Assembly (NCBI RefSeq): GCF_002078015.1
Contig: NZ_LWBP01000089.1
Coordinates: forward strand, 1 to 64,000
Direction of reading: 5' to 3'
DNA length: 64,000 bases
Origin: Niastella populi
Lineage (GTDB): Bacteria; Bacteroidota; Bacteroidia; Chitinophagales; Chitinophagaceae
The notes below the pieces were generated by a model. It saw only the letters and a program-made list of their open reading frames with translations, was not told the origin of the DNA and did no database searches. Below, piece after piece: positions 9,125-17,587 of this stretch (position 1 is the first letter of the stretch; each line of letters starts with the position of its first letter). The position numbers were made by a program, and so were the translations under genes.

Positions 9125-9817
9125 ATGGAACAAAATGATAAACTCAGCAGAATAGTAGAGGCCCGCATGAAACTGAAGAACCGGTTCGGGGAAAAAATAA
9201 AACAAACCCCATCCGTGGCCGATGAACGCCCCATGGGAAAAGGCAAACCCAACCGGCATGGCATGCCTGAAATACCGGTGGGACAAACGGAAACCCGCAA
9301 ATGGCCGGTGCTCGATCTGGGTATTCAACCCGAGATCCCCCTCGCAGAATGGCAACTGATCATCGATGGCGAAGTAGAACACCCGGTTACCCTGAACTGG
9401 GATGATTTTATGGCGCTGCCGCAAACAGAAGACACGTCCGATTTTCATTGTGTTACCACCTGGTCGAAATTGAATATGAACTGGAAAGGGGTGCGCCTGC
9501 TCGACCTGGCGGCCCTGGTTCAGCCCAAAGAAACTGCCACTCATATCCTTTGTTACGGGTACGATGATTATACCACCAATGTATCGCTTGAAGAAGCGTT
9601 GAAACCCGATGTGTTACTGGTGCATACATACGAAGGAGCGCCGTTACCGCCCGAACACGGCGGCCCGGTTCGCATGATAACGCCGCAGCTCTATGCCTGG
9701 AAAGGCAGTAAATGGATAAACAGAATAAAATTCCTGAAAGAAAATGTGTTGGGTTTTTGGGAAGAAAGGGGATATTCGAATACTGCATATCCGTGGAGGA
9801 ATGACAGGTATAGCTGA
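9125..9817 (+). CDS. Sulfite oxidase-like molybdopterin oxidoreductase
   Basis: 230 residues forming one oxidoreductase molybdopterin-binding domain. Cys109 in DFHCVTTWSKL is the conserved ligand to molybdenum in the sulfite oxidase/MsrP fold, and the WKGV segment that follows is typical. There is no signal peptide, no Tat motif and no haem domain, so this is the short cytoplasmic-type form (YuiH-like) rather than periplasmic MsrP. The substrate is unknown. No molybdopterin biosynthesis gene is nearby. The last codons and the stop lie inside a sequence (TATAGCTGAAAG) that is repeated almost exactly at the end of the DUF2071 gene, where the following repeat array also starts. Confidence 0.85.
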   Translation: MEQNDKLSRIVEARMKLKNRFGEKIKQTPSVADERPMGKGKPNRHGMPEIPVGQTETRKWPVLDLGIQPEIPLAEWQLIIDGEVEHPVTLNWDDFMALPQTEDTSDFHCVTTWSKLNMNWKGVRLLDLAALVQPKETATHILCYGYDDYTTNVSLEEALKPDVLLVHTYEGAPLPPEHGGPVRMITPQLYAWKGSKWINRIKFLKENVLGFWEERGYSNTAYPWRNDRYS

Positions 9818-9888
9818 AAGGAAATACAGCTGCAGGCTGTAAGCTACATGCGAATACAGGCGAAAGTCCGAAGCCTAAAGTCGAAAGG

Positions 9889-9992
9889 GAATACTGCTTA
9901 AAAGCGAGGCGTTGAGGCATAAAGGCAACGAGGCAACGAGGAATACAGCTTAAAAGCAAGGCGTTGAGGCATAAAGGCAACGAGGCAACGAG
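9889..9992. repeat. Two tandem 52-bp repeats in an intergenic repeat field
   Basis: Units 9889-9940 and 9941-9992 differ at two positions (GAATACTGC vs GAATACAGC; AAGCGAGG vs AAGCAAGG), and a partial third follows. Each contains the smaller echo GAGGCAAC twice. The whole gap 9818-10083 is repeat-like and shares words such as AATACAGCTG and GCGAATACAG with 16782-17026. Confidence 0.8.
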
Positions 9993-10062
9993 GAATACAG
10001 CATACCGGCTAAAACTGAAAGCGAGACTTGAAAATAGTCGCGAGACCCGAATTAAATGAACC

Positions 10063-10083
10063 ATAAACAATAAACAATAAACC
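10063..10083. repeat. Heptad repeat (ATAAACA) directly before a GTG start
   Basis: Three 7-bp units (ATAAACA twice, then ATAAACC) end at the base before the GTG of the oxidoreductase. This is one of the few arrays next to a start codon rather than a stop; being A-rich, it may also serve as the ribosome-binding leader. Confidence 0.6.
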
Positions 10084-11472
10084 GTGAATAGAAGAAGTGT
10101 TTTAAAACAACTCAGTCTAAGCGTAGGAGCTACGGTATTAGGCTCAAAAACAATGGCCCGGCTTACCAATGACACGATCGAGTATGAAATTCCGGAAAAC
10201 CCGTTGTACAAAAAGCTCGACAAACCCGTTACCGCCATTACCCTTGGCGCAGGTAACCGCGGTAATGTGTACGGCAATTTCGCCCTCAAATTTCCCAACC
10301 TGTTGAAGATCGTTGGCGTTGCCGAACCCGTTGCCCTTCGTAACGAACGCTATGCCACCAAACACCAGGTCGACGACAAAAACCGTTTCGATACCTGGGA
10401 GCGAGTTTTTGAACGCCCCAAATTCGCAGACGCCATCATCATCACCACGCCCGATGCATTGCATTATGCGCCCTGTATGAAAGCGCTGCAAATGGGTTAC
10501 GATATTTTGCTTGAAAAACCCATTGCCCCCACTGAAAAAGAATGCCGCGATATTCTGGCCCTCGCCAAAAAGACGGGCCGCATTGTAGCCGTATGCCACG
10601 TATTGCGTTATGCACCCTATTTTGTAAAAATGAAAGAACTGCTGGCAAAGAACACCATCGGCAATATTATCAGCATCCAACACCTGGAGCCCATAGAACA
10701 CCTGCACATGGCGCATTCTTACGTTCGCGGCAACTGGCATAACTCAAAAAAGACCACACCTATCATCCTGGCCAAATCGTGCCATGATCTCGATATCATA
10801 AAATGGATCATCAACCAACCGGCGAAACAAATTTCAGCCATGGGCGATCTGAAATGGTTTAGAAAAGAAAATGCACCGGAAGGCAGCACCGCACGTTGTA
10901 CCGATGGCTGCAAAGTAGAACGCAGTTGTCCATACTCGGCCATCAATGCTTATTACGACAAACGGCTTCGCCTGTCGGTGTTCGATCTGCCTGAAGACAA
11001 GGCCAAACACCCTGAGGCCATCATGGAGAAATTAAAGACAACCGATTACGGCCGTTGCGTGTACCGGATGGACAATGACCAGCCCGATCATTACATTACC
11101 AACATCCGGTTTGGTGATAATATCACGGCCAGTTTTTCAATGGAAGCATTCACCTCCTATGCCGGCCGCCGTACCCGCGTAATGGGTTCGCACGGCGATA
11201 TGGTAGGGGATATGACCGAACTGGTTGTCACCGATTTTCTTACCGAAAAACAAACCAAACTGGTTCCCAAGGCCGAAGATGTGGAAGGATACCGCAACAG
11301 CGGCCACGGAGGGGGCGACTGGTTGCTGGCGCATGATTTTGTGCAGGCCGTAGCTCAGCAAAATCCCAAACTGCTCACCTCAACTATCGATGAATCTATT
11401 GAAAGCCATGTAATGGGCTTCAAGGCTGAAGAAAGCCGGAAAAGCAATAAGGTGGTGTCAATAGTTATGTAG
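10084..11472 (+). CDS. Gfo/Idh/MocA family oxidoreductase with Tat-like leader
   Basis: 462 residues from a GTG start; an in-frame ATG is next found only at codon 24, after the leader. The N-terminus MNRRSVLKQLSLSVGA resembles the twin-arginine-type leaders seen on exported members of this family. The Rossmann motif GAGNRG is at 56-61 and the catalytic-loop EKP at 144-146. KSCHDLD (232-238) lies where the conserved His/Asp pair that handles the sugar hydroxyl is expected. Three cysteines (272, 276, 282) in the beta-sheet domain are a family-specific feature. It probably oxidises or hydrolyses a sugar or sugar derivative with NAD(P). It is convergent to the CE15-GH2 operon, which suggests a shared carbohydrate role. 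Confidence 0.85.
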   Translation: MNRRSVLKQLSLSVGATVLGSKTMARLTNDTIEYEIPENPLYKKLDKPVTAITLGAGNRGNVYGNFALKFPNLLKIVGVAEPVALRNERYATKHQVDDKNRFDTWERVFERPKFADAIIITTPDALHYAPCMKALQMGYDILLEKPIAPTEKECRDILALAKKTGRIVAVCHVLRYAPYFVKMKELLAKNTIGNIISIQHLEPIEHLHMAHSYVRGNWHNSKKTTPIILAKSCHDLDIIKWIINQPAKQISAMGDLKWFRKENAPEGSTARCTDGCKVERSCPYSAINAYYDKRLRLSVFDLPEDKAKHPEAIMEKLKTTDYGRCVYRMDNDQPDHYITNIRFGDNITASFSMEAFTSYAGRRTRVMGSHGDMVGDMTELVVTDFLTEKQTKLVPKAEDVEGYRNSGHGGGDWLLAHDFVQAVAQQNPKLLTSTIDESIESHVMGFKAEESRKSNKVVSIVM

Positions 11473-11473
11473 T

Positions 11474-11515
11474 TGCTGAAGGCTTAACGCTGAACGCTAA
11501 AGGCTGAACGCTTGC
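11474..11515. repeat. Heptad array (GGCTTAA/CGCTGAA units) after the oxidoreductase stop
   Basis: Six consecutive 7-bp units without a phase slip begin one base after the TAG stop at 11470-11472. Neighbouring units differ at one to three positions. Confidence 0.75.
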
Positions 11516-11635
11516 TCGCGAATTTCAGAAATTGTCAGGTAGACGGCATTCGGCATTTATCGTTCAGTGTTTTTGCTAAAGGTTCTATACCCCTGCTTTA
11601 TGCGTTTTGTTTTGAACCTCAAAATTGCGGCATTA

Positions 11636-11670
11636 GCCTTCAGCTTTTAGCCATGGGCCTTCAGCGGTCT
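11636..11670. repeat. Heptad array (GCCTTCA units) over the GH2 stop codon
   Basis: Five units in 7-bp phase, GCCTTCA twice. The array includes the stop codon (11661-11663, minus strand) of the GH2 gene. It is the counterpart of 11474-11515 on the other side of this convergent gap. Confidence 0.65.
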
Positions 11671-14606
11671 TCGTATATTTCAGCTTCAATTATGCTCAGC
11701 GTTCCCTTTGCTTTTGAATCGTCGCGCACCACGCCATCATCGAGCTTTTTGCCCGATACTTCAACCATTGCATTACCACCTTCATCTTTTGTTACAGTGG
11801 CCAGTTGAATTTTTACTTTTCTGCCTTTTTGCGCTTTGCAGAAAATGGTATAATAACCAAGCGTTGGCTTTGTTGTTCCGGAGAAAATTTCTTTGCCGTC
11901 AACCGAAATGATCAGCGGATAAGCGCGGCTTCTGAAGTTGTTTAACTTGAACGTTACTTCGCTAATGGTAGCTTCGCGCTCCAGCTCATATTCTATCCAG
12001 GCCGTGCCCAGGTTGCCATCGTTCACCCAATCGCTCAGTTCATTATCATCGTAACTGGCAAAAGCGCTGTCGCTATGGGCGCCGGCGGTCGCTTTTGTAA
12101 TGGCAACGGGCGTGCGTGTAATAGTATAAGAAGGTGTTAACGGGGTTGGGCCTCTTTCAAGCCTCGATGGTAACGAAGCCGATGGCAGCATGGTTGATAA
12201 TCCATCTTTTTCAATAAACGGGGTAGAAGTAAGCGTTATAACAGCCGGCTGCAATCCATCGGCGGCAGCCTTAATGGTTATTTTCCCCGTGGTGGTGGTT
12301 GACCGCACCAGTACGCGGTTCACGCCATTTTCAACAGGCAGGCTTTTCGCAAGAATATAATTACCGGGCCCCTGCGCCATACCGCCGCGCCATTCTGCCG
12401 GGCCATCCAAAGTAAAATTGATCATGTTCAATGCGGTTGGGCACCGGTTGCCTTTTGCATCTATCACTTCCACTTCAACAAGCGACAGGTCGTGCCCGTT
12501 TGCTATAAAGGAAGTAGGCCGCGCAACATTGGTCAACCGGAGTGCAACGGGTTCGCCCACGGTATTGATCTGTGTTGTGCAAAGCTGTTTTCCTTTTTCA
12601 TCGAAGCCAATGGCGGTAATAGTTCCCGGTTGCCAGGTTACATCTTTGAATGTGAACAGGAAGCCATCGCTTTTCTGCCCATAACCCAGCGATTTATTAT
12701 TTACCCGTAATTCAACTTTCGCCGCCGATGAAATAACGTAGATATCTTTTTTTACACCGGTTGCGTAGTTCCAATGGCCTATGATGTGCACGCGGTATTT
12801 TTCGGGGTTCACCCAACCATCCCACATTACCTGGTGCGCATAGAAGTTTTGCTTTTTGATGCGCATTGCATCCACTTCACCGCTGCGGCGATAATTTTCA
12901 GCGCCGCGATGGTGGGTATTGGTTTCAGAAAATACAATATTCACCCCGCCTGCACTTACGCGTTTGCCGGTACCGGGCCGTTCATTCCAGAATTCATACC
13001 AGCGTTTTACATTTTCAATGGCATGCGATTCCATATTGCGGTTGTATACTGCTGCGTTTTGCCCGTTGTGCAGCGGCCCGTCGCCATCTTTGTGATAGGG
13101 TGGGGTATAGTCGTCCCAAAACTTACGTGCGCCCTCATCGCGTGAATATTCCATGGCCCACATGGGAATGTGCGCGCTTTTGTTCGTGTACAACATTTCA
13201 CCGCCATATTCGGCCACCTTGCTGTCGAGCATTTCACGCGAACCGATGGCCCTTCCCCCATGCGGATCATACTGATCGCGGATGGCTTTCATTTCCTGCA
13301 TATGTTCTTCGCTGATAGACTCATTGCCCGATTCGTAAAATATGATGCTGGGATTATTCCTGTTGTAAATGATCGCGTCGCGCATAGCTGCTTTGCGCTG
13401 CTCCCACCGAACGCCGGTCACGTCTTTTTCGGCATCGCCCGCCGGCATGCTTTGCAGCAGGCCAACGCGATCGCAGCTTTCGATGTCCTGTTTCCATGGG
13501 GTAATGTGCATCCAGCGAACGAGATTGCCATTGCTTTCGACCATTAAATGATTGCTGTAATCACTGAGCCAGGCCGGAACGCTCATGCCGATGGCCGGCC
13601 ATTCGTTGCTGGTACGCTGCGCATAGCCATGTACCATCATCACCCGGTCGTTCAGGTAGATCATCCCGTTTTTAAATTCCGTTTTCCGGAAACCGGTTCT
13701 GGTGCTTACCATATCAACCGGTTTGCCATTCACTTTTACCGTGGTTTGCACAGTATATAAATATCCATAACCCCAGCTCCAGAAGTTAAGGTTATTTACC
13801 ATTGAAGCGGCTTTTACGATCTTCACTTCGCCCGGCGCCAGCGTTGTTTTATCGCCGGCAAATGTTTTTACCGGTTTGCCCTGCAGGTTATTGATGGTTA
13901 CTTCAAACTGTATTGCCTGTGGCGTATTGTCTTCATTCTTTACTTCCGCTTCGGCATGAATGGTGGCAGTGCGGCCTTTTATATTGAACTGATCGGCGTA
14001 AACATATACGCCCGTTGTGCCCAAGGTTGTATATAAGGGAAGCGTTTGATATACCCTGTTGGTTATATGCAGGAAAACGTTCTTACAAATGCCGCCATAA
14101 TTGGCGTTGAAGTTTTTGTCTTCCCACTGGTATTTTGTTTTGGTGGCGCGTTCATGGTAATCCCAGCTGTTATCGATGCGAACAGCCAGCACATTTTCGC
14201 CGTCATAATTAACAAGACCGGAAAGATCGAAACCAAAAGCGGTAACGCCATTCTCATGCAGCCCGATGTATTTTCCATTTAAATAAAAATCACCGGCCTG
14301 CCTGATGCCTTCAAACTCTACAAATACTTTTTTTCCTTTGGCGGTGGCAGGCAGTCTGAAATGTTTACGGTACCAGGCAATACCGGTAGTGAGGTCGCGG
14401 ATATCTTTTTTAAACGCATCGTCTTCGTTCCAGGCCCGGGGCAGGGTCACTGTTTTCCACGAGGCATCATTGAAAGCGGTTTCCTTTGCGGTGGAATCGT
14501 CGCCCACAAACACTTTCCAGTTGCTGTTGAAGTTATAGGTTGATCGTTGGGCATGGGTAGGCAGACAAGCTATGGCAAGTAAGATCGTTAATGTTCTTTT
14601 CAGCAT
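11661..14606 (-). CDS. Glycoside hydrolase family 2 protein (beta-galactosidase/glucuronidase type)
   Basis: 981 residues with a signal peptide at 1-20. The sugar-binding jelly-roll domain (about 25-190), the immunoglobulin-like domain (about 195-305) and the TIM barrel (about 310-600) follow in GH2 order. Glu429 in SGNES is the predicted acid/base and Glu486 in MEYSR the likely nucleophile. The C-terminal ~350 residues hold further beta-sandwich domains, one of DUF4982 type and one resembling a discoidin-like sheet. It should release a beta-linked sugar from plant or microbial polysaccharide in the periplasm or on the surface. The frame is open 73 codons further upstream into the esterase gene, but the start at 14606 yields the signal peptide. 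It lies 55 bp after the CE15 gene in the same operon. Confidence 0.88.
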   Translation of the reverse strand: MLKRTLTILLAIACLPTHAQRSTYNFNSNWKVFVGDDSTAKETAFNDASWKTVTLPRAWNEDDAFKKDIRDLTTGIAWYRKHFRLPATAKGKKVFVEFEGIRQAGDFYLNGKYIGLHENGVTAFGFDLSGLVNYDGENVLAVRIDNSWDYHERATKTKYQWEDKNFNANYGGICKNVFLHITNRVYQTLPLYTTLGTTGVYVYADQFNIKGRTATIHAEAEVKNEDNTPQAIQFEVTINNLQGKPVKTFAGDKTTLAPGEVKIVKAASMVNNLNFWSWGYGYLYTVQTTVKVNGKPVDMVSTRTGFRKTEFKNGMIYLNDRVMMVHGYAQRTSNEWPAIGMSVPAWLSDYSNHLMVESNGNLVRWMHITPWKQDIESCDRVGLLQSMPAGDAEKDVTGVRWEQRKAAMRDAIIYNRNNPSIIFYESGNESISEEHMQEMKAIRDQYDPHGGRAIGSREMLDSKVAEYGGEMLYTNKSAHIPMWAMEYSRDEGARKFWDDYTPPYHKDGDGPLHNGQNAAVYNRNMESHAIENVKRWYEFWNERPGTGKRVSAGGVNIVFSETNTHHRGAENYRRSGEVDAMRIKKQNFYAHQVMWDGWVNPEKYRVHIIGHWNYATGVKKDIYVISSAAKVELRVNNKSLGYGQKSDGFLFTFKDVTWQPGTITAIGFDEKGKQLCTTQINTVGEPVALRLTNVARPTSFIANGHDLSLVEVEVIDAKGNRCPTALNMINFTLDGPAEWRGGMAQGPGNYILAKSLPVENGVNRVLVRSTTTTGKITIKAAADGLQPAVITLTSTPFIEKDGLSTMLPSASLPSRLERGPTPLTPSYTITRTPVAITKATAGAHSDSAFASYDDNELSDWVNDGNLGTAWIEYELEREATISEVTFKLNNFRSRAYPLIISVDGKEIFSGTTKPTLGYYTIFCKAQKGRKVKIQLATVTKDEGGNAMVEVSGKKLDDGVVRDDSKAKGTLSIIEAEIYEDR

Positions 14607-14661
14607 GCTCAAATTTATACCCGGGGGGTGTTGGAACTGTCCTGTTACATCCTGAAACGGG

Positions 14662-15915
14662 TTATTTCCCAAACTCCCTGGAAGCAAACTCCAGGTATTG
14701 TTGCCAGTCATATACCGTAACCGCATGCCGTCCCGTTCTGAGATGATAGCGAACGGTTTCTCCAACGGGCTGGTTGGGTTCAGGCATTTTATCTGTTTCA
14801 ATACCTTGTTTGCCGAATAAGGCATAGACTTTACCGGCTTCGAAGGCGCTTAAAAATTCTCCTTTCGGATCGCTCCATTTATCGTCTTCCGCACTTGCCA
14901 CATACAGCGGACGCGGCGCTATCAACGACAGCAGCATATGCGCATCGACCGGCAGGGTGTTTACGCTATCGCCATAGGTCCTATACTTCGCCCCAAACCA
15001 GTGCGGGAAATTGTTGTTGATGATCTTCACCGTTTCGCCATACCATCTTCTTGAAATGGCAGCGCCGCCTTCGCCCGATTCGTTTGAAATAACCAATGCA
15101 ATGCGTTGATCGGAAGCGCCTGCCCACAGGGCAGCCTTGCCAAGGCGTGAATGGCCTATCAAAGCAATTTTACGGGCATCGACGGCTTTATCCTGTTGCA
15201 GGTAGTCGACGATGCGGCTCAACCCCCAGGCCCAGGCGCCCATAGCGCCCCATTCATTGGGTTGAATATTCAGAATATCCTTCATGGTGGTGCGGATGCC
15301 TGTCTGGTAACCGGTAACGGTATCGGTTTCCCAATCGCCGCAGTAGGCGGTGGCCAGCGCAAAGCCTTTTTGAAGCAGGGTATGCAGTTGCCAGCTGGCG
15401 GTATCGGCGCCCCGCGACGCTTCCGTGGCACGGTTATTTACCCCGCCTTTTGCTCTTGATGACACCCATCTTGTTGAAAGCGCAATATGCTTATCGGTAG
15501 AAACTGTATGGTTGCCGCTAAAGTTCAGTGCTATAAATACCGGCGGCTTTTTTACATTATTCGGGATATATAACAATACATCTGCATAAACGGTGCTGTC
15601 TGAAGGGTGCAACCAGATGCGCACCTGTTTTCGCGTGGCAATTCCATCCAATGCATTTCTATCAGACTCCATAACGCGGAAGCGAATGGCGGTTTTGGTT
15701 GCCGGGAACCGGCCAAACTGGTTTTCTTCAAATAAACGGTATATATAAGGGCGTTGCTTTAGCTGCCACTCCCTGCTGTTTGTCACCCGTTTACCATCGG
15801 GCATTTTCAGTACATCGGGCAGGGTATATGGCTGCACTTTCGATTCGTCTGTATTGCTTTGTGCAAGGCACTGGCAGGCGATAAAGGAAAACAGGAAGGC
15901 AAGGGCAATCTTCAT
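14662..15915 (-). CDS. CE15-type glucuronoyl esterase / acetylxylan esterase-like hydrolase
   Basis: 417 residues from the ATG at 15915, which gives a clear signal peptide (MKIALAFLFSFIACQCLAQ). The alpha/beta-hydrolase nucleophile elbow is GHSRLGK at 254-260 with Ser256, the arrangement seen in bacterial carbohydrate esterase family 15. NESGEGG follows at 278-284, and His397 in RTGRHAV completes the triad. CE15 enzymes cut the ester between 4-O-methylglucuronic acid of xylan and lignin alcohols. With GH2 55 bp downstream this forms a small glucuronoxylan-type utilisation operon without SusC/D genes. Upstream in-frame codons (to 15978) run into a repeat array and are unlikely to be translated. 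Confidence 0.85.
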   Translation of the reverse strand: MKIALAFLFSFIACQCLAQSNTDESKVQPYTLPDVLKMPDGKRVTNSREWQLKQRPYIYRLFEENQFGRFPATKTAIRFRVMESDRNALDGIATRKQVRIWLHPSDSTVYADVLLYIPNNVKKPPVFIALNFSGNHTVSTDKHIALSTRWVSSRAKGGVNNRATEASRGADTASWQLHTLLQKGFALATAYCGDWETDTVTGYQTGIRTTMKDILNIQPNEWGAMGAWAWGLSRIVDYLQQDKAVDARKIALIGHSRLGKAALWAGASDQRIALVISNESGEGGAAISRRWYGETVKIINNNFPHWFGAKYRTYGDSVNTLPVDAHMLLSLIAPRPLYVASAEDDKWSDPKGEFLSAFEAGKVYALFGKQGIETDKMPEPNQPVGETVRYHLRTGRHAVTVYDWQQYLEFASREFGK

Positions 15916-15967
15916 ATTACGAGACAGGTTGATAGGTAGATAAGTAAATTGGTTAACAGGCGAACCC

Positions 15968-16036
15968 GCGTTCTGCATTCAGCGTTTTGCGTTAAGCATT
16001 CTGCGTTAAGCGTAAGCGTTCTGCGTTCTGCGTAAT
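15968..16036. repeat. Heptad array (GCGTTCT/GCGTTAA units) between divergent genes
   Basis: Ten consecutive units, nine of 7 bp and one of 6 bp, beginning GCGTTCT GCATTCA. This is the cleanest example in the window. It lies between the CE15 start and the promoter of DUF2071, so arrays are not restricted to 3' ends. Confidence 0.8.
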
Positions 16037-16041
16037 TTAAT

Positions 16042-16049
16042 TAATTTTG
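16042..16049 (+). promoter_or_regulatory. Candidate -7 box (TAATTTTG) of the DUF2071 gene
   Basis: A perfect TAnnTTTG octamer ends nine bases before the ATG at 16059. Transcription would begin within a few bases of the start codon, giving an almost leaderless mRNA. Confidence 0.5.
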
Positions 16050-16058
16050 CCTCATCAA

Positions 16059-16781
16059 ATGAAACAAAAGAAGTTCCTTACTGCCCAATGGCTCCGGCTC
16101 ATCATGGCCAACTATGAAATTGACCCGGAAAAGTTGAGACCGTTTGTTCCTGCCCACACCGAACCGGATACCTTCAACAACCGCACTTATGTAAGCCTTG
16201 TTGGCTTTTTGTTTTATGATACCCGGGTTATGGGTATTCGTTTTCCCTTTCATGTTACTTTCCCTGAAGTGAACCTGCGTTTTTATGTGCGGTACAAAGA
16301 AAACGGGGAAATTAAAAGGGGGGTGGTGTTTATAAAGGAGATTGTGCCCAAACAGGCCATTACGTTTATTGCCAATACGCTGTTTAAAGAAAGGTATGTG
16401 ACCCTGCCGATGAAGACCTTTGTTCATACTACGGAAAAAGAGCAGCATGTTGGTTATTCCTGGAAGTATAAAAATCACTGGAACAAGCTGGAGGTTAAAA
16501 CGGGTTTGGAAAAATTTCCCATTCAACCCGGCAGTGAGGAGGAATTCATCACTGAACACTACTGGGGTTATACCGCGGTCAATGCAGCAAGTTGCGGCGA
16601 ATACCAGGTGGCACATCCGGGCTGGGATATTTACCCGGTTGAAGAGTTTACGATCGATTGCGATTTTGAGCAGTTATATGGAAAAGCGTTTGCGGAATTG
16701 AAAGACAAAAAGCCGGCATCGGTGTTTCTGGCGGAAGGGTCGGAGATCTGTGTGTATCCGAAGAGGATAAAATACAGCTGA
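16059..16781 (+). CDS. DUF2071 (YqjF-like) family protein
   Basis: 240 residues from the ATG at 16059; a TTG four codons earlier is possible, but it overlaps the promoter. The sequence follows the DUF2071/YqjF pattern: an opening ...FLTAQWLRLIMANYEI, YVSLVGFLF with a conserved Gly, FPEVNLRFYV (residues ~70-79), and a late Pro-rich strand. The fold is distantly related to acetoacetate decarboxylase, but catalytic activity has not been shown for the family. It is a single gene. Its 3' end (KYS-stop) merges into the repeat field that starts at 16782. Confidence 0.8.
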   Translation: MKQKKFLTAQWLRLIMANYEIDPEKLRPFVPAHTEPDTFNNRTYVSLVGFLFYDTRVMGIRFPFHVTFPEVNLRFYVRYKENGEIKRGVVFIKEIVPKQAITFIANTLFKERYVTLPMKTFVHTTEKEQHVGYSWKYKNHWNKLEVKTGLEKFPIQPGSEEEFITEHYWGYTAVNAASCGEYQVAHPGWDIYPVEEFTIDCDFEQLYGKAFAELKDKKPASVFLAEGSEICVYPKRIKYS

Positions 16782-17036
16782 AAGCGGGAATATAGCTGTA
16801 AGCCGTAAGCTGTAAGCCGCAAGCAAATACAGGAATACAACTGAAGACAAAAGCCAAAAGCGAATACAGCTGCAAGCTGCAAGCCGTAAGCTGTAAGCAA
16901 ATACAGGAATACAACTGAAGACAAAAGCCCAAAGCGAATACAGAATACAGCCGTAAGCCGTAAGCCGCAAGCAAAGCGAATACCGAACTGACCAACTGAA
17001 TAACTGAACAACTGAATAACTATGAACTATGAACTA
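16782..17036. repeat. Complex repeat field: heptads of GCCGTAA type inside ~74-bp direct repeats
   Basis: Three heptad blocks (16795-16822, 16869-16896, 16950-16970) use the words GCTGTAA, GCCGTAA and GCTGCAA. The connecting text between the first two blocks (AAATACAGGAATACAACTG and following bases) occurs at 16825 and again at 16899, an offset of 74 bp. The right end changes to AACTGAAT octads and then AACTATG heptads, which cover the stop codon (17027-17029) of the next gene. Confidence 0.8.
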
Positions 17037-17533
17037 AGTATTCGCCTCGCCCGCATCTTAAACGCCGGACTTTCATGCTCCCACCTTTCTTCAATGATCA
17101 ACTTTAGCTCGGGCCTGATATCGGGGTAAAGAGCGCACAGGTTTTCGAGAATGGTAAGCGAAGAGGCTTTTATAGCCGGGGCCGTATCCACACTGGCAAT
17201 AAATTCGAAACAGGTATTCATTATCATCCCGTGATACCGCCTGGGTATGGCAACAAACTGCAGCAGGCGCACTATATTTCGCACAACGGCGCCATGCACG
17301 CCCGGCTTTTGCAACAACGGCACTATCTGTTTATAATAAGGGGCAATGAGGGCCGGGTGCTTCTCCACACAAATACTCATGGGCCAGGCCGCCCGCTGGG
17401 TAACCCGGTACCCGCCGTTCAGGAATAACTGCATCAGTTCGGCAAACCGTTCTTTATCGCCGCCCACATACCTGACTATCTTTTCACACTGTGCTTTTGA
17501 ATGCTCCTTTTCGATCGCTTTTAATAAATCCAT
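17027..17533 (-). CDS. Alpha-helical HEAT-like repeat protein, hypothetical
   Basis: 168 residues from the ATG at 17533. The sequence is almost wholly helical, with regularly spaced Leu, Ala and Pro residues that suggest about four HEAT/armadillo-type helix pairs; no catalytic motif is seen. Such proteins usually serve as scaffolds. The reading frame stays open upstream to 17959, but that part overlaps the opposite gene at 17588 and reads as its shadow, so it is excluded. The last two serine codons and the stop belong to the AACTATG repeat units, so the array has shaped the C-terminus. The gene diverges from the lipoprotein at 17588 with a 54-bp shared promoter region. Confidence 0.7.
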   Translation of the reverse strand: MDLLKAIEKEHSKAQCEKIVRYVGGDKERFAELMQLFLNGGYRVTQRAAWPMSICVEKHPALIAPYYKQIVPLLQKPGVHGAVVRNIVRLLQFVAIPRRYHGMIMNTCFEFIASVDTAPAIKASSLTILENLCALYPDIRPELKLIIEERWEHESPAFKMRARRILSS

Positions 17534-17587
17534 ATAAATTTGAAAATTAGCCAAACTACAATTTAAACCAGACTCCATTTTCAAAAA

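Noticed and set aside
14607-14825. N-terminal extension of the GH2 gene
   Set aside because: It would overlap the 3' end of the CE15 gene by about 160 bp, whereas the ATG at 14606 opens a proper signal peptide.
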